Shown: piece after piece, positions 17,735 through 25,674 of the stretch | How the letters are laid out: each line of letters begins with the position of its first letter | How positions within the stretch are numbered: position 1 is the first letter of the stretch | NCBI RefSeq assembly: GCF_047238345.1 | Contig: NZ_JBDFMQ010000001.1 | Location: forward strand, 1,612,001 to 1,676,000 | Length of the DNA stretch: 64,000 bases | Source of the DNA: Shouchella sp047238345 | GTDB taxonomy: Bacteria > Bacillota > Bacilli > Bacillales > Bacillaceae_D | Direction: 5' to 3' | Notes under the pieces: generated by a model | The model's input: only the letters and a program-made list of their open reading frames with translations | What the model was told of the DNA's origin: nothing | The model's database searches: none | Program-made: the position numbers and the translations under genes

Positions 17735-17766
17735 AAAACACTAGCCTTTTGTGCTAGTGTTTTTTA
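17735..17766 (+). terminator. intrinsic terminator
   Basis: 11-bp stem AAAACACTAGC/GCTAGTGTTTT (17735-17745 with 17753-17763) with trailing Ts, after the first LLM oxidoreductase gene. Confidence 0.88.
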
Positions 17767-17843
17767 ATTTCCCAATAAAAACCATCTCTTTTTTTCGCTT
17801 ATGCGACATATTCATACAGGAAAAGGAAAAGGGGGCTGTTCGC

Positions 17844-18605
17844 ATGCTGTTACTTTACCAAATTCTTGTGTGGCTTAGCGTAAGTGGACTAGCATTTTAT
17901 GTATTTGCTTCTTGGAAATGGGAAGATGCGACGAAGAGAAAACTTCCTTTTATCAGAAAAATTTGGTACGCGTTATTTACAGCAGGTGCTGCACTTTCAT
18001 GGACACTTTATCCAACTAGTCTCTTTGAAAATTGGCACTACTATTTAATCGTTGCGTGTTTGTTTGTTATTATTGATGCATTTGTTTTTTTAAGTGCTTA
18101 CGTACAACGATTTGGCTCAAACCTTTTTACAATCGATACTGGACAGCTTATTGAGACCAATCAGGAAGTACTGCAGCTTCAGGAAAAACGTCTTAAAGCT
18201 TTTTTCCGACTTTTAAAAAGTGACACAATTAACGTCTATTATGGTGGCCATGATGCATATATTACAGGTGTGAGAGAAATTCTTTTGAAATTTGCAGAGA
18301 AAACCGATATTGAAGCGAACTTGTTCCCCTTCATGACAAAGGCGGAAAAAGACCATCTTCTTTTTCATTTTTCGAACAAGACAGTCGTAAGTGCAACACT
18401 TGAAAGACAGGACGTTTATTATGGTGAGAAGGATCGCTTAATTTTTATTCCAGTTATTTTACAAGGCGAGCATCATGTTATAAAGCTTTCATCTGAAGAA
18501 CGAATTATTGAGTATGACGCGCTGTTATTTGCTTCTCTAGTGGCCATTTATGATTTGCTTTCTTTTAATGAAGAGGATGAGAACAAGGCTCACCAACTCA
18601 TGTAA
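17844..18605 (+). CDS. spoIISA: SpoIISA-family membrane toxin
   Basis: 253 residues, against 248 for B. subtilis SpoIISA. N-terminal half has three membrane helices (about 3-20, 35-52, 62-82) with conserved blocks RKIWYALF, YPTSLFENWHYYLIVA and IDAFVFLSAYVQ. A short coiled stretch (NQEVLQLQEKRLK) leads into a cytosolic GAF-like domain with INVYYGGHDAY, RQDVYYGEKDRLIFIPV and EYDALLFASLVAIYDLL. In B. subtilis this toxin disrupts the membrane and kills the cell unless SpoIISB binds it. ATG 17844 follows AAAAGGGGG; the frame is open 31 codons upstream, through the previous terminator. A 50-codon gene follows 45 bases downstream. Confidence 0.9.
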   Translation: MLLLYQILVWLSVSGLAFYVFASWKWEDATKRKLPFIRKIWYALFTAGAALSWTLYPTSLFENWHYYLIVACLFVIIDAFVFLSAYVQRFGSNLFTIDTGQLIETNQEVLQLQEKRLKAFFRLLKSDTINVYYGGHDAYITGVREILLKFAEKTDIEANLFPFMTKAEKDHLLFHFSNKTVVSATLERQDVYYGEKDRLIFIPVILQGEHHVIKLSSEERIIEYDALLFASLVAIYDLLSFNEEDENKAHQLM

Positions 18606-18650
18606 AGAAGAATATTCTACACTATATAAACTGTTTAAGTGGGTGATACC

Positions 18651-18803
18651 GTGAAAAAAACAGCAAAAAAGTCAACAGAGAGCATTTTACCAGCGTTTTT
18701 CTCGTCTCCTTTTACAATGAACCTGCAAAAAAAGAACAAAGAAGCGATTCAATTATTCAATAAGTGGAAAAAAGAAGGAAAAGAAGACCGGCGTTCTGTA
18801 TGA
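18651..18803 (+). CDS. candidate SpoIISB-type antitoxin, 50 residues
   Basis: GTG-initiated 50-codon frame in the position that spoIISB takes after spoIISA, with AGTGGGTGAT as a modest ribosome site. The product is strongly basic: a Lys-rich N-terminus (KKTAKKS), a short hydrophobic/aromatic part (LPAFFSSPF), then KEAIQLFNKWKKEGKEDRR. B. subtilis SpoIISB is 56 residues, likewise basic, disordered and ends in a Lys-rich helix. Weak pattern similarity plus position support the call; sequence identity is low and I cannot run an alignment. No other product is suggested. Confidence 0.62.
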   Translation: MKKTAKKSTESILPAFFSSPFTMNLQKKNKEAIQLFNKWKKEGKEDRRSV

Positions 18804-18893
18804 TTCGGTGGCTGTGAGGGGATATTAGTTGCTAAATTCGACTAATTTCGATAGGGTATATACTAAGATCTGTTAGAAAGAAGGTCCAGTTGG

Positions 18894-19892
18894 ATGAAAC
18901 TTAGTATCCTCGATCAAGTACCGCGATCGTCTGAGTCAACAAATGAGATTGCGCTAAAAGAAACAGCTGACTTAGCAGTGGCTGCTGAAAATCTGGGCTA
19001 TCACCGCTATTGGGTTGCGGAACATCATGATTTAGATGCGCTTTTATCGCCTTCGCCAGAAATTTTGCTTGCTTATATAGGAGCAAAAACACATTCAATT
19101 CGTTTAGGGGCAGGGGCGATTTTGCTTCCTCATTATAAACCGTATAAAGTGGCTGAAACGTTTAATATGCTGGCAAATTTATTCCCAGGAAGAATGGATT
19201 TAGGATTAGGTCGATCCCCAGGTGCTTCAGCAGAAGCTTCAGAAGCGTTGTCAACGAATTTCATTGAGCAAATTAATCAAATGGATGCAAAAACAGAAGA
19301 ACTGATGCATTTTATACGTCGTGATTTTCCAGAATCACATCGTTTTTCTTCTCTTAAAGCAGCACCAATTCCATTTGAAAAACCTCAAGTCTTTATGCTA
19401 GGAACATCAGAAAAAAGTGCTGCTCTCGCTAGCAAGCACGGACTTAACTATGTCTACGGGCACTTTATGAAAGAAGAAGATAGTGAGACCGTGTTACGTG
19501 CGTATCGAAGCCAGTCTAGTAATGGACAAGCCTTTGCTTGTGTCTCAGTACTATGTGCGGACACGCAAGAAGAAGCGGAACGTCTCCATCGTTCTGTTCG
19601 AGTGTGGCAAGTCCTTCAATCCATGAATCAACCAATGGGTTGGATTCCAACTAAGAGCGAAGCAGAGTATGTATTAAATCAAATGGATGCAGACACCCGT
19701 CAAAAAATTGAAGAAGAAGAAACGAGCACAATTGTTGGCGATAAACAATACGTGAAGAAGCGTCTTGATCATCTAGCTAAAACGTTAGAAGTAGATGAAT
19801 TTATGGTATTAACACATGCGCCTGAATTACGTGACCGTCTTCATTCCTATCGTTTGCTGTCAGAAATTTATCCACAACTCGTTTCGTTGTAA
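18894..19892 (+). CDS. LLM-class flavin-dependent oxidoreductase, paralogue 2
   Basis: 332 residues, same family as the gene at 16731: LSILDQVPRSSES start, GYHRYWVAEHHDLD, LGAGAILLPHYKPYKVAE and RMDLGLGRSPGASAEASEAL. FMNH2-dependent monooxygenase of unknown substrate. ATG 18894 sits behind AAGAAGG. The two paralogues are clearly diverged outside the motifs, so this is an old duplication rather than a recent one. The spoIISA module lies between them. Followed by its own terminator. Confidence 0.88.
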   Translation: MKLSILDQVPRSSESTNEIALKETADLAVAAENLGYHRYWVAEHHDLDALLSPSPEILLAYIGAKTHSIRLGAGAILLPHYKPYKVAETFNMLANLFPGRMDLGLGRSPGASAEASEALSTNFIEQINQMDAKTEELMHFIRRDFPESHRFSSLKAAPIPFEKPQVFMLGTSEKSAALASKHGLNYVYGHFMKEEDSETVLRAYRSQSSNGQAFACVSVLCADTQEEAERLHRSVRVWQVLQSMNQPMGWIPTKSEAEYVLNQMDADTRQKIEEEETSTIVGDKQYVKKRLDHLAKTLEVDEFMVLTHAPELRDRLHSYRLLSEIYPQLVSL

Positions 19893-19922
19893 ACATTTGT
19901 CTAGTCGGCAAATGTTTTTTTT
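19891..19922 (+). terminator. intrinsic terminator
   Basis: AAACATTTG/CAAATGTTT stem (19891-19899 with 19909-19917) with T run to 19922; overlaps the stop codon of the second LLM gene. Confidence 0.85.
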
Positions 19923-20024
19923 ATGTTCTTTAATAATTTCATTTACCATACTTCTTTTTAAAACTAGGCACATCCCCTAAAAAAATACATACGATACAGT
20001 ATTAAGAATGAATGAGGTGAGAAG

Positions 20025-20951
20025 ATGGATGTCCATGTTCATGTTCACGAACTCATTGGTAAGACACCGATCGTGGAAATTCGTTCCTTTCCAGTTCCTG
20101 AAGGTGTACGGTTATTTGCAAAACTTGAAAGTTATAACCCAGGTGGCAGTATCAAAGATCGTTTAGGTCAACAACTGCTAAAAGAAGCGTTAAAAAACAA
20201 GCGCATCACTTCTTCAGGAACCATAATTGAGCCAACGGCAGGGAATACAGGAATTGCCCTCGCGCTTGCCGCAATCGGCACGAACATTAAAGTCATTGCT
20301 GTTGTACCAGAAAGCTTTAGTGTAGAGAAACAGCAGCTCATTCGTGGGTTAGGCGCAACGGTAGTAAATACTGCTACCGATAAAGGCATGAAAGGTGCGA
20401 TTGAAAAGGCAAAGGAATTAGCTGCTTCATTGAAAGATGCTTATTGTCCGTTGCAATTTCAAAACCCAGAAAATCCTTTAACTTATTATAAAACCCTTGG
20501 ACCAGAGATGTATAAACAAATGGATGGTCAAATTGATGTTTTCATAGCAGGAACAGGATCTTGTGGTACGTTTCAAGGCACAGCAGCTTTTTTAAAAGAA
20601 CAGAATCAAGCGATTCAAACGGTTGTTGTTCAGCCTGAAGGGTCCATTCTTGATGGTGGGACGATTGGCCCGCATCGGACAGAAGGGATTGGAATGGAGT
20701 TTATTCCATCATACGTCATTCCTTCTTTATTTGATCGCATTCATACGATAACGGATTTAGAAGCCTTTTCTTACGTACGTGCGTTAGCGAAGCAAGAAGG
20801 CATCTTAGTAGGAAGCTCATCTGGTGCAGTTTTTAAAGCTGGATTAAACGAAGCACAACGGTCAAATCGACCAACAAATATTGTGATGATTTTTGCAGAC
20901 GGATCTGATCGCTACTTAAGTAAGGGGATTTATGAGGAGGATGAGAATTGA
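20025..20951 (+). CDS. mccA: cystathionine beta-synthase / O-acetylserine-dependent (MccA type)
   Basis: 308 residues, fold-type II PLP enzyme. Condenses an activated serine with homocysteine to cystathionine, the first step of reverse transsulfuration. PLP lysine in GGSIKDR (about residue 43), phosphate-loop relatives EPTAGNTGIALA and GTGSCGTFQG, and C-terminal GSSSGAV. The pairing with a gamma-lyase gene indicates MccA/YrhA rather than the biosynthetic cysteine synthase CysK. ATG 20025 follows GAGGTGAGAAG. The stop overlaps mccB (TTGA). The usual mtnN neighbour of B. subtilis is absent. Confidence 0.88.
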   Translation: MDVHVHVHELIGKTPIVEIRSFPVPEGVRLFAKLESYNPGGSIKDRLGQQLLKEALKNKRITSSGTIIEPTAGNTGIALALAAIGTNIKVIAVVPESFSVEKQQLIRGLGATVVNTATDKGMKGAIEKAKELAASLKDAYCPLQFQNPENPLTYYKTLGPEMYKQMDGQIDVFIAGTGSCGTFQGTAAFLKEQNQAIQTVVVQPEGSILDGGTIGPHRTEGIGMEFIPSYVIPSLFDRIHTITDLEAFSYVRALAKQEGILVGSSSGAVFKAGLNEAQRSNRPTNIVMIFADGSDRYLSKGIYEEDEN

Positions 20952-22081
20952 GACAAAAAACGAAGCTGATTCATGGTGGAAAAGGAATTGATCATGCAAC
21001 AGGTGCGGTAAATCAACCCATTCAACTCTCTAGCACATTTAAGCAAGACCAAATCGGGTTATTTAAATATGAATATGGTCGTACAGGAAACCCTACCCGA
21101 GAGGCGGTAGAAAAATTACTAGCTGATATAGAGGAAGGCGAGTACGGCTTTGCGTTTGCGTCAGGTATGGCCGCAATCACTGCTGTTATGAAGCTGCTTT
21201 CTCCTGGAGATCACATCATTATTACGGATGATGTGTATGGAGGAACGTATCGTTTTTTTACTAGATTTTTAGAAAAAGAGAAGATTTCCATTTCGTTTGT
21301 TGATACAAGTGACATTTTAGCAGTCGAAGAAGCAATCTTACCAGAAACAAAAGCTCTTTTCGTTGAAACGCCAACAAATCCTTTGCTTAAAGTGACAGAC
21401 CTTAGTAGAATAGGTCAAGTAGCAAATGAACATCAGCTACTGTTTATCATTGATAATACATTCGCCACTCCTTATTTTCAAAATCCGTTGCGGTATGGCG
21501 CAGACATTGTGATCCATAGTGCGACGAAATATTTAGGTGGCCATAGTGATGTTATTGCAGGAGCGGTCATTTTAAAAGATGATCAGTTGGCTGCTCAACT
21601 TGCGTATATTCAAAACGCAACAGGTGCAATTTTAGGCCCGCATGATTCCTATTTATTAATGAGAGGAATTAAAACACTGGCTGTACGAATGGAAGAGATC
21701 GAAACAAACACGAGACAGCTCGTGAAATTCCTGCAAAGTCACCCGAATGTGAAGGATGTGTATTATCCTGGTTTACTCCACCACCCAGGCCATGCGACAC
21801 ATGCCCTTCAATCAAGAGGGTTTGGCGGTATCGTATCTTTTACGACGATCAGTGATGAACTTGCGCTACAGACAGTAGAGCGCACCCATTACTTTACGCT
21901 GGCAGAAAGTTTAGGTGCGGTGGAGAGTTTAATTTCCATTCCGGCAAAAATGACCCATGCTTCCATTCCTAAAGAAAGACGTGAAGCACTTGGAATTAAA
22001 GATTCACTTATACGTTTGTCTATTGGGTTGGAAGATGTAGAAGATTTAGCAGAAGACTTGGAAATTGCGTTATCGACTTAA
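20948..22081 (+). CDS. mccB: cystathionine gamma-lyase / homocysteine gamma-lyase (MccB type)
   Basis: 377 residues, Cys/Met-metabolism PLP family. Cleaves cystathionine to cysteine, 2-oxobutyrate and ammonia. Visible: YEYGRTGNPTREAVE, FASGMAAITAV, the PLP lysine in HSATKYLGGHSDVIAG and the C-terminal AESLGAVESLISIPAKMTH and RLSIGLED. It uses a TTG start (20948-20950) that overlaps the mccA stop by four bases and sits behind GAGGAGG at good distance; no ATG nearby fits. Together with mccA it converts homocysteine sulfur to cysteine. Confidence 0.9.
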   Translation: MRQKTKLIHGGKGIDHATGAVNQPIQLSSTFKQDQIGLFKYEYGRTGNPTREAVEKLLADIEEGEYGFAFASGMAAITAVMKLLSPGDHIIITDDVYGGTYRFFTRFLEKEKISISFVDTSDILAVEEAILPETKALFVETPTNPLLKVTDLSRIGQVANEHQLLFIIDNTFATPYFQNPLRYGADIVIHSATKYLGGHSDVIAGAVILKDDQLAAQLAYIQNATGAILGPHDSYLLMRGIKTLAVRMEEIETNTRQLVKFLQSHPNVKDVYYPGLLHHPGHATHALQSRGFGGIVSFTTISDELALQTVERTHYFTLAESLGAVESLISIPAKMTHASIPKERREALGIKDSLIRLSIGLEDVEDLAEDLEIALST

Positions 22082-22083
22082 CC

Positions 22084-22107
22084 GACTGCTTGTAAGCAGT
22101 CTTTTTT
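22084..22107 (+). terminator. intrinsic terminator of mccAB
   Basis: Perfect 8-bp stem GACTGCTT/AAGCAGTC (22084-22091 with 22094-22101) with a two-base apparent loop and T6. Confidence 0.88.
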
Positions 22108-22130
22108 ACATAGAATGGAGAGTAGTAGAA

Positions 22131-22898
22131 ATGAAGTTTATATCGTGGAATGTGAATGGTATACGTGCTTGTGTAAAAAAGGGCTTTCTTGATTTTTTTC
22201 AAGAAGTAGACGCTGATTTCTTTTGTCTACAAGAAATAAAAATGCAGGAAGGACAATTAGAACTAGACTTACCTGGATATGAGCAATATTGGAATTATGC
22301 AGAAAGAAAAGGGTATTCTGGAACAGCTATATTCACAAAACATTCCCCGCTTCACGTCCATTATGGTTTAGGTGAGGACTTTCCAGATTTGGAAGGTCGG
22401 GTTATCACCCTTGAATACGAGGAATTTTATTTAATGACGATGTATACACCAAATGCAAAACGAGATTTAAGTCGACTTGGGTATCGAATGGAGTGGGAGC
22501 AGGAAGTGCGCACTTACATTCAATCGTTACAAGAATCAAAACCTGTTATCTTATGTGGAGATTTAAACGTCGCTCGAGAAGGGATTGATGTTAAAAATGA
22601 CCGCGCTAATATTGGAAATGCTGGATTTACGGATCAAGAACGTGGCAAGTTCGAGCGTCTGATGACATCAGGTTTTATTGATTCATTTCGCTATTTCTAT
22701 CCAACTGACGATGAATCTTTTACATGGTGGTCCTATATGGCGAAGGTTCGTGAACGGAATATCGGCTGGCGGATCGACTATTTTCTAGTGGACCAAAATC
22801 TTCAATCGAGGTTAGAAGACGCTACCATTTACGCTCACATCTATGGAAGTGATCATTGTCCAGTAGGAATGGAATTAACAACAGGAAGCAAATGCTAG
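22131..22898 (+). CDS. exoA: exodeoxyribonuclease III / AP endonuclease
   Basis: 255 residues, near the B. subtilis ExoA length. Endonuclease/exonuclease/phosphatase fold: FISWNVNGIRAC, CLQEIKMQ (metal Glu), GYSGTAIFTK, LMTMYTPNAK, LCGDLNVAREGID, DSFRYFYP, WWSY, GWRIDYFLV and the catalytic GSDHCPVGME. Cuts abasic sites and removes 3' blocks in repair. ATG 22131 follows TGGAGAG; the frame extends upstream through the mccB terminator but is not used. The stop overlaps the converging small gene by four bases. Confidence 0.96.
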   Translation: MKFISWNVNGIRACVKKGFLDFFQEVDADFFCLQEIKMQEGQLELDLPGYEQYWNYAERKGYSGTAIFTKHSPLHVHYGLGEDFPDLEGRVITLEYEEFYLMTMYTPNAKRDLSRLGYRMEWEQEVRTYIQSLQESKPVILCGDLNVAREGIDVKNDRANIGNAGFTDQERGKFERLMTSGFIDSFRYFYPTDDESFTWWSYMAKVRERNIGWRIDYFLVDQNLQSRLEDATIYAHIYGSDHCPVGMELTTGSKC

Positions 22899-23194
22899 CT
22901 TCCTGAAGGTCTGTGCTGTTGGACAATAAAAGCCAAATCTTCGTTTCCAAATAAACCAAGCAGGCTAATGACCGTTTCTGTGGCGATTGGGCTCGACTCC
23001 GCTTTCGGAACAGTTAAGGTGAGGGCTTGAGCTAACTCACTATTATTTCCTTGTTGTGGATAGGCCTCTTGATATAATTGAACAGGATCTAAGTCGTTGT
23101 TTATACACCATTGTGAAAAGACAAGAATCATCATTTGCTCGTCTTGTTGGTAGCTCTTAATAATAAGGTTGGTTGGATCATTTTGCTCATTCAT
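22895..23194 (-). CDS. conserved-looking hypothetical protein, 99 residues
   Basis: Not recognised. Acidic-to-neutral soluble protein with a helical N-terminal half (DEQMMILVFSQWCINNDLDPVQLYQEAYP) and a second helical stretch (TETVISLLGLFGNEDLAFIVQQH). No signal peptide, membrane segment or metal motif. ATG 23192-23194 is chosen because GGAGG lies nine bases upstream; an upstream in-frame ATG at 23218 would put that site inside the gene. It converges on exoA with a four-base overlap. The ribosome site, codon use and length argue that it is real. Confidence 0.65.
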   Translation of the reverse strand: MNEQNDPTNLIIKSYQQDEQMMILVFSQWCINNDLDPVQLYQEAYPQQGNNSELAQALTLTVPKAESSPIATETVISLLGLFGNEDLAFIVQQHRPSGS

Positions 23195-23336
23195 CGTCGT
23201 GAGCCTCCGATCATACATAAGTTGTTTAAAGCTATATTATAGATGTTTAATAGAGATTAAGAAAGCGGTCTACGCAGTTTTTCCTTTTTACGTTATAATA
23301 ATTAGTGAAAACTAAGCAGAAAGAGAGTGACAGGTT

Positions 23337-24056
23337 ATGGGGCGTAAATGGAACAATATTAAAGAAAAAAAAGCGTCAAAAGATGCGAATACAAGTAAAA
23401 TTTATGCGAAGTTTGGTCGCGAAATTTATGTGGTTGCGAAGCAAGGAGAACCAGATCCTGAAGCGAACCAAGCATTGAAAGTTGTCCTGGAACGAGCGAA
23501 AACATACAATGTTCCAAAAGCAATTATTGAAAGAGCATTAGAAAAAGCAAAAGGTGGGGCGGACGAAAACTACGATCACTTGCGCTATGAAGGTTTTGGG
23601 CCGAATGGTTCAATGCTTATTGTTGACGCATTAACGAATAATGTAAATCGAACGGCATCGGATGTGAGAGCGGCTTTTGGGAAAAACGGTGGAAACATGG
23701 GTGTGAGTGGATCAGTGTCCTATATGTTTGATCATACAGCTGTGATTGCATTTGAAGGAAAATCTGCGGATGACACGTTGGAATTGTTAATGGAAGCCGA
23801 TCTCGATGCAAGAGATATCCTTGAAGAAGATGAATTGGTTGTCATTTACGCTGATCCGGATCAACTTCAACCTGTTCAAGAAGCCTTAAAGCAAGCAGGA
23901 ATTCAATCGTTTAATTTAGTCGAGACCTCGATGTTGCCTCAAACAGAAGTCCATTTAGATGAAGAAAGCGAAACACAACTTGAGAAACTTATTGATGCTC
24001 TTGATGATTTAGAAGATGTGCAGCAAGTGTATCATAATGTTGCGTTTACTGAATAA
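23337..24056 (+). CDS. YebC/PmpR family regulator (YeeN type)
   Basis: 239 residues. Starts with the family signature GRKWNNIKEKKASKDANTS, then KFGREIYVVAKQGEPDPE, NVPKAIIERALEKAKGG, YEGFGPNG, DALTNNVNRTASDVRAAFGKNGGNMG and GSVSYMFD. The opening matches the YeeN subgroup rather than YrbC. Members act as DNA-binding regulators or as factors easing ribosome stalling at proline stretches; which applies here is unknown. ATG 23337 follows AGAGAGTGA, with a TATAAT at 23294-23299 as likely -10. Ends at a good terminator. Confidence 0.93.
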   Translation: MGRKWNNIKEKKASKDANTSKIYAKFGREIYVVAKQGEPDPEANQALKVVLERAKTYNVPKAIIERALEKAKGGADENYDHLRYEGFGPNGSMLIVDALTNNVNRTASDVRAAFGKNGGNMGVSGSVSYMFDHTAVIAFEGKSADDTLELLMEADLDARDILEEDELVVIYADPDQLQPVQEALKQAGIQSFNLVETSMLPQTEVHLDEESETQLEKLIDALDDLEDVQQVYHNVAFTE

Positions 24057-24064
24057 GCTTGATT

Positions 24065-24097
24065 AGCTGGTCGACACCGTCGATCAGCTTTTCTTTT
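24065..24097 (+). terminator. intrinsic terminator
   Basis: 11-bp stem AGCTGGTCGAC/GTCGATCAGCT with one wobble (24065-24075 with 24079-24089), then T-rich tail. Confidence 0.82.
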
Positions 24098-24145
24098 GAA
24101 ACGCTCCGCTTCGATCGACGTAGAATAGGAAGAGAGGAGGGAATA

Positions 24146-24868
24146 ATGCTTATTATCTATGGAGTCATCATCGGATTTATAAGTGTATGTATGATTGTTG
24201 CAAGTCTGTTGATGTTAAAGTATGACTATTATGATTTTGTTTCAAATTTTGGTATGCGAAAACAAGATGAACAAAGACAGCTACTTGAAAATGGCTGGCC
24301 ACAAAAACATGCGAAATTAATGGTTGGACTAGGAAGTGTGCTTCTCGTTTTTCTCATCCCTGTTTTACTAGCGATTCAATATGCGATGATCCTTCAATGG
24401 CTTGTGTTTATCATTGTTTTATTTGGAGGAACGACTTATCTCTCGCGTTACGAAGTCAAAGAAAAAAGAAAACGTTCCTATTTTTTGAATGGAGGAATTG
24501 GATTCGTTTTAATGGTTATTTTTGTAAGTTTCACAGTGAGGGGCATGCAAGCTCACGACCTTCACGTTAAAGAAGATACTTTTGAAATTACCGGTGCCTA
24601 CGGATCAGAATGGCCAATAGAGGAAGTTGTAGATGTACAAATCATTAAGGAACGACCTTCCATGGTACGGATAAACGGTATTGGAACACCGACGGTTTCA
24701 AAAGGCTATCACAGACGAACTAGTGATAATGAGACTGTTCTTTTATTTACGAAAGGCGATGAATCAGACTATTTATATGTTCAGGTTGAAGATCAAGATG
24801 TTTACCTAAATGCACCTAGTAATCATGTGTTAGAAAGATGGTATGAAGACTTAACTAGCCGGCGTTAA
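24146..24868 (+). CDS. DUF3784-type membrane protein with C-terminal PH-like domain
   Basis: 240 residues. A first membrane helix (about 1-22), then the DUF3784-like region with SNFGMRKQDEQRQLLENGWPQKHAKLMVG, two close helices (about 65-105) and a fourth (about 118-137). The C-terminal 100 residues form a beta-rich, PH-like domain (DTFEITGAYGSEWPIEEVVDVQII ... LYVQVEDQDVYLNAPS) of the kind found in bacterial membrane-bound PH proteins. Function unknown. ATG 24146 follows GAGAGGAGGG. Its stop overlaps the converging gene by four bases. Confidence 0.75.
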   Translation: MLIIYGVIIGFISVCMIVASLLMLKYDYYDFVSNFGMRKQDEQRQLLENGWPQKHAKLMVGLGSVLLVFLIPVLLAIQYAMILQWLVFIIVLFGGTTYLSRYEVKEKRKRSYFLNGGIGFVLMVIFVSFTVRGMQAHDLHVKEDTFEITGAYGSEWPIEEVVDVQIIKERPSMVRINGIGTPTVSKGYHRRTSDNETVLLFTKGDESDYLYVQVEDQDVYLNAPSNHVLERWYEDLTSRR

Positions 24869-24878
24869 CGCCGACTAG
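24855..24878. other. near-perfect palindrome carrying both stop codons
   Basis: CTAGCCGGCG-TTAA-CGCCGACTAG: ten-base arms with one mismatch. The central TTAA (24865-24868) supplies the TAA of the upper gene and the TAA of the converging gene. T5 follows on the plus strand at 24888-24892 after a second small stem, so it may also terminate transcription. Confidence 0.6.
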
Positions 24879-25581
24879 CGGTTAGCGTTTTTAATTCTTG
24901 TAAAATGGGCATGTCTTCTAGCTCCTCAGGAGAGACTTGATCCCAAAATATGCCGCTCGGTTTTAAATGAGTACTGTTCGTTTGAATCAGTTCTTTTTCA
25001 GTGGCAATATAGTCCATTGTGACGTCATAAGGGTTCATGGGCAGCTCTTCTTCGCGGAGTTGGCAGGAATGTATCGTAGTAAGAACAGGAATATCTTCTT
25101 GACCAAGCTCTTTTAAAATGGCGTACTCACGATCGGCATAACCGGCACCTTTGCCTAAGCGACGTCCATCACGATCTACGGTTACAGAGCCCATAACCAT
25201 TAAATCGATTTGCGGAAGGTCTTTTAAAGAAATAATTTTCCCATACGATTTTATGTGGGTTAAGCTGGCTGCTTTCCGGTACTCATTTGAGGGAACCCAC
25301 TCTGGTTTAACCTGGATAAAGCCATCTTTTAATCGAGGAGTTGGCACAAATAGTGTTTTCCCATCTGCTAAAATTGCTGCTCGCAGTGGTAATTGAGGAG
25401 AATCAGGGTTCACTTTTATTATTTTGGCTTGTTGATAAAGATCGGTTTTTCTTACAATCGCCGCAGCCGCCTCGGCACCTTTAAAGTTGGGTATGCGCCC
25501 TTTTATCGGAAACGGGAAACGAGCCACCTTTTCTTCTGTCATTGTCGCCCACGTAAGTTCTCGAATTTCTTGTTTATCCAT
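24865..25581 (-). CDS. 5-formyltetrahydrofolate cyclo-ligase-like protein (COG0212, extended type)
   Basis: 238 residues. The C-terminal half carries the cyclo-ligase marks DLMVMGSVTVDRDGRRLGKGAGYADREYAIL and a late strand with HSCQLREEELP. The N-terminal half (FPFPIKGRIPNFKGAEAAAAIVR, FVPTPRL) differs from the short enzyme and fits the COG0212 paralogue group, for which a link to thiamine metabolism rather than folate has been proposed. ATP binding is likely; true reaction unknown. ATG 25579-25581 has AAGGTG ten bases upstream. Confidence 0.8.
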   Translation of the reverse strand: MDKQEIRELTWATMTEEKVARFPFPIKGRIPNFKGAEAAAAIVRKTDLYQQAKIIKVNPDSPQLPLRAAILADGKTLFVPTPRLKDGFIQVKPEWVPSNEYRKAASLTHIKSYGKIISLKDLPQIDLMVMGSVTVDRDGRRLGKGAGYADREYAILKELGQEDIPVLTTIHSCQLREEELPMNPYDVTMDYIATEKELIQTNSTHLKPSGIFWDQVSPEELEDMPILQELKTLTASRR

Positions 25582-25612
25582 TGAATTACAACACCTTCTT
25601 ATTGTCACTCTT

Positions 25613-25641
25613 TTGAGAAATTGCTATCATAAATGTATACA
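25613..25641 (+). promoter_or_regulatory. sigma-A promoter of the ATP-grasp gene
   Basis: TTGAGA (25613-25618), 17-base spacer, TATACA (25636-25641). Overlaps the leader of the divergent cyclo-ligase-like gene. Confidence 0.65.
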
Positions 25642-25674
25642 ATAACTACCTTAATAGCAAGGGGACAATCATCT

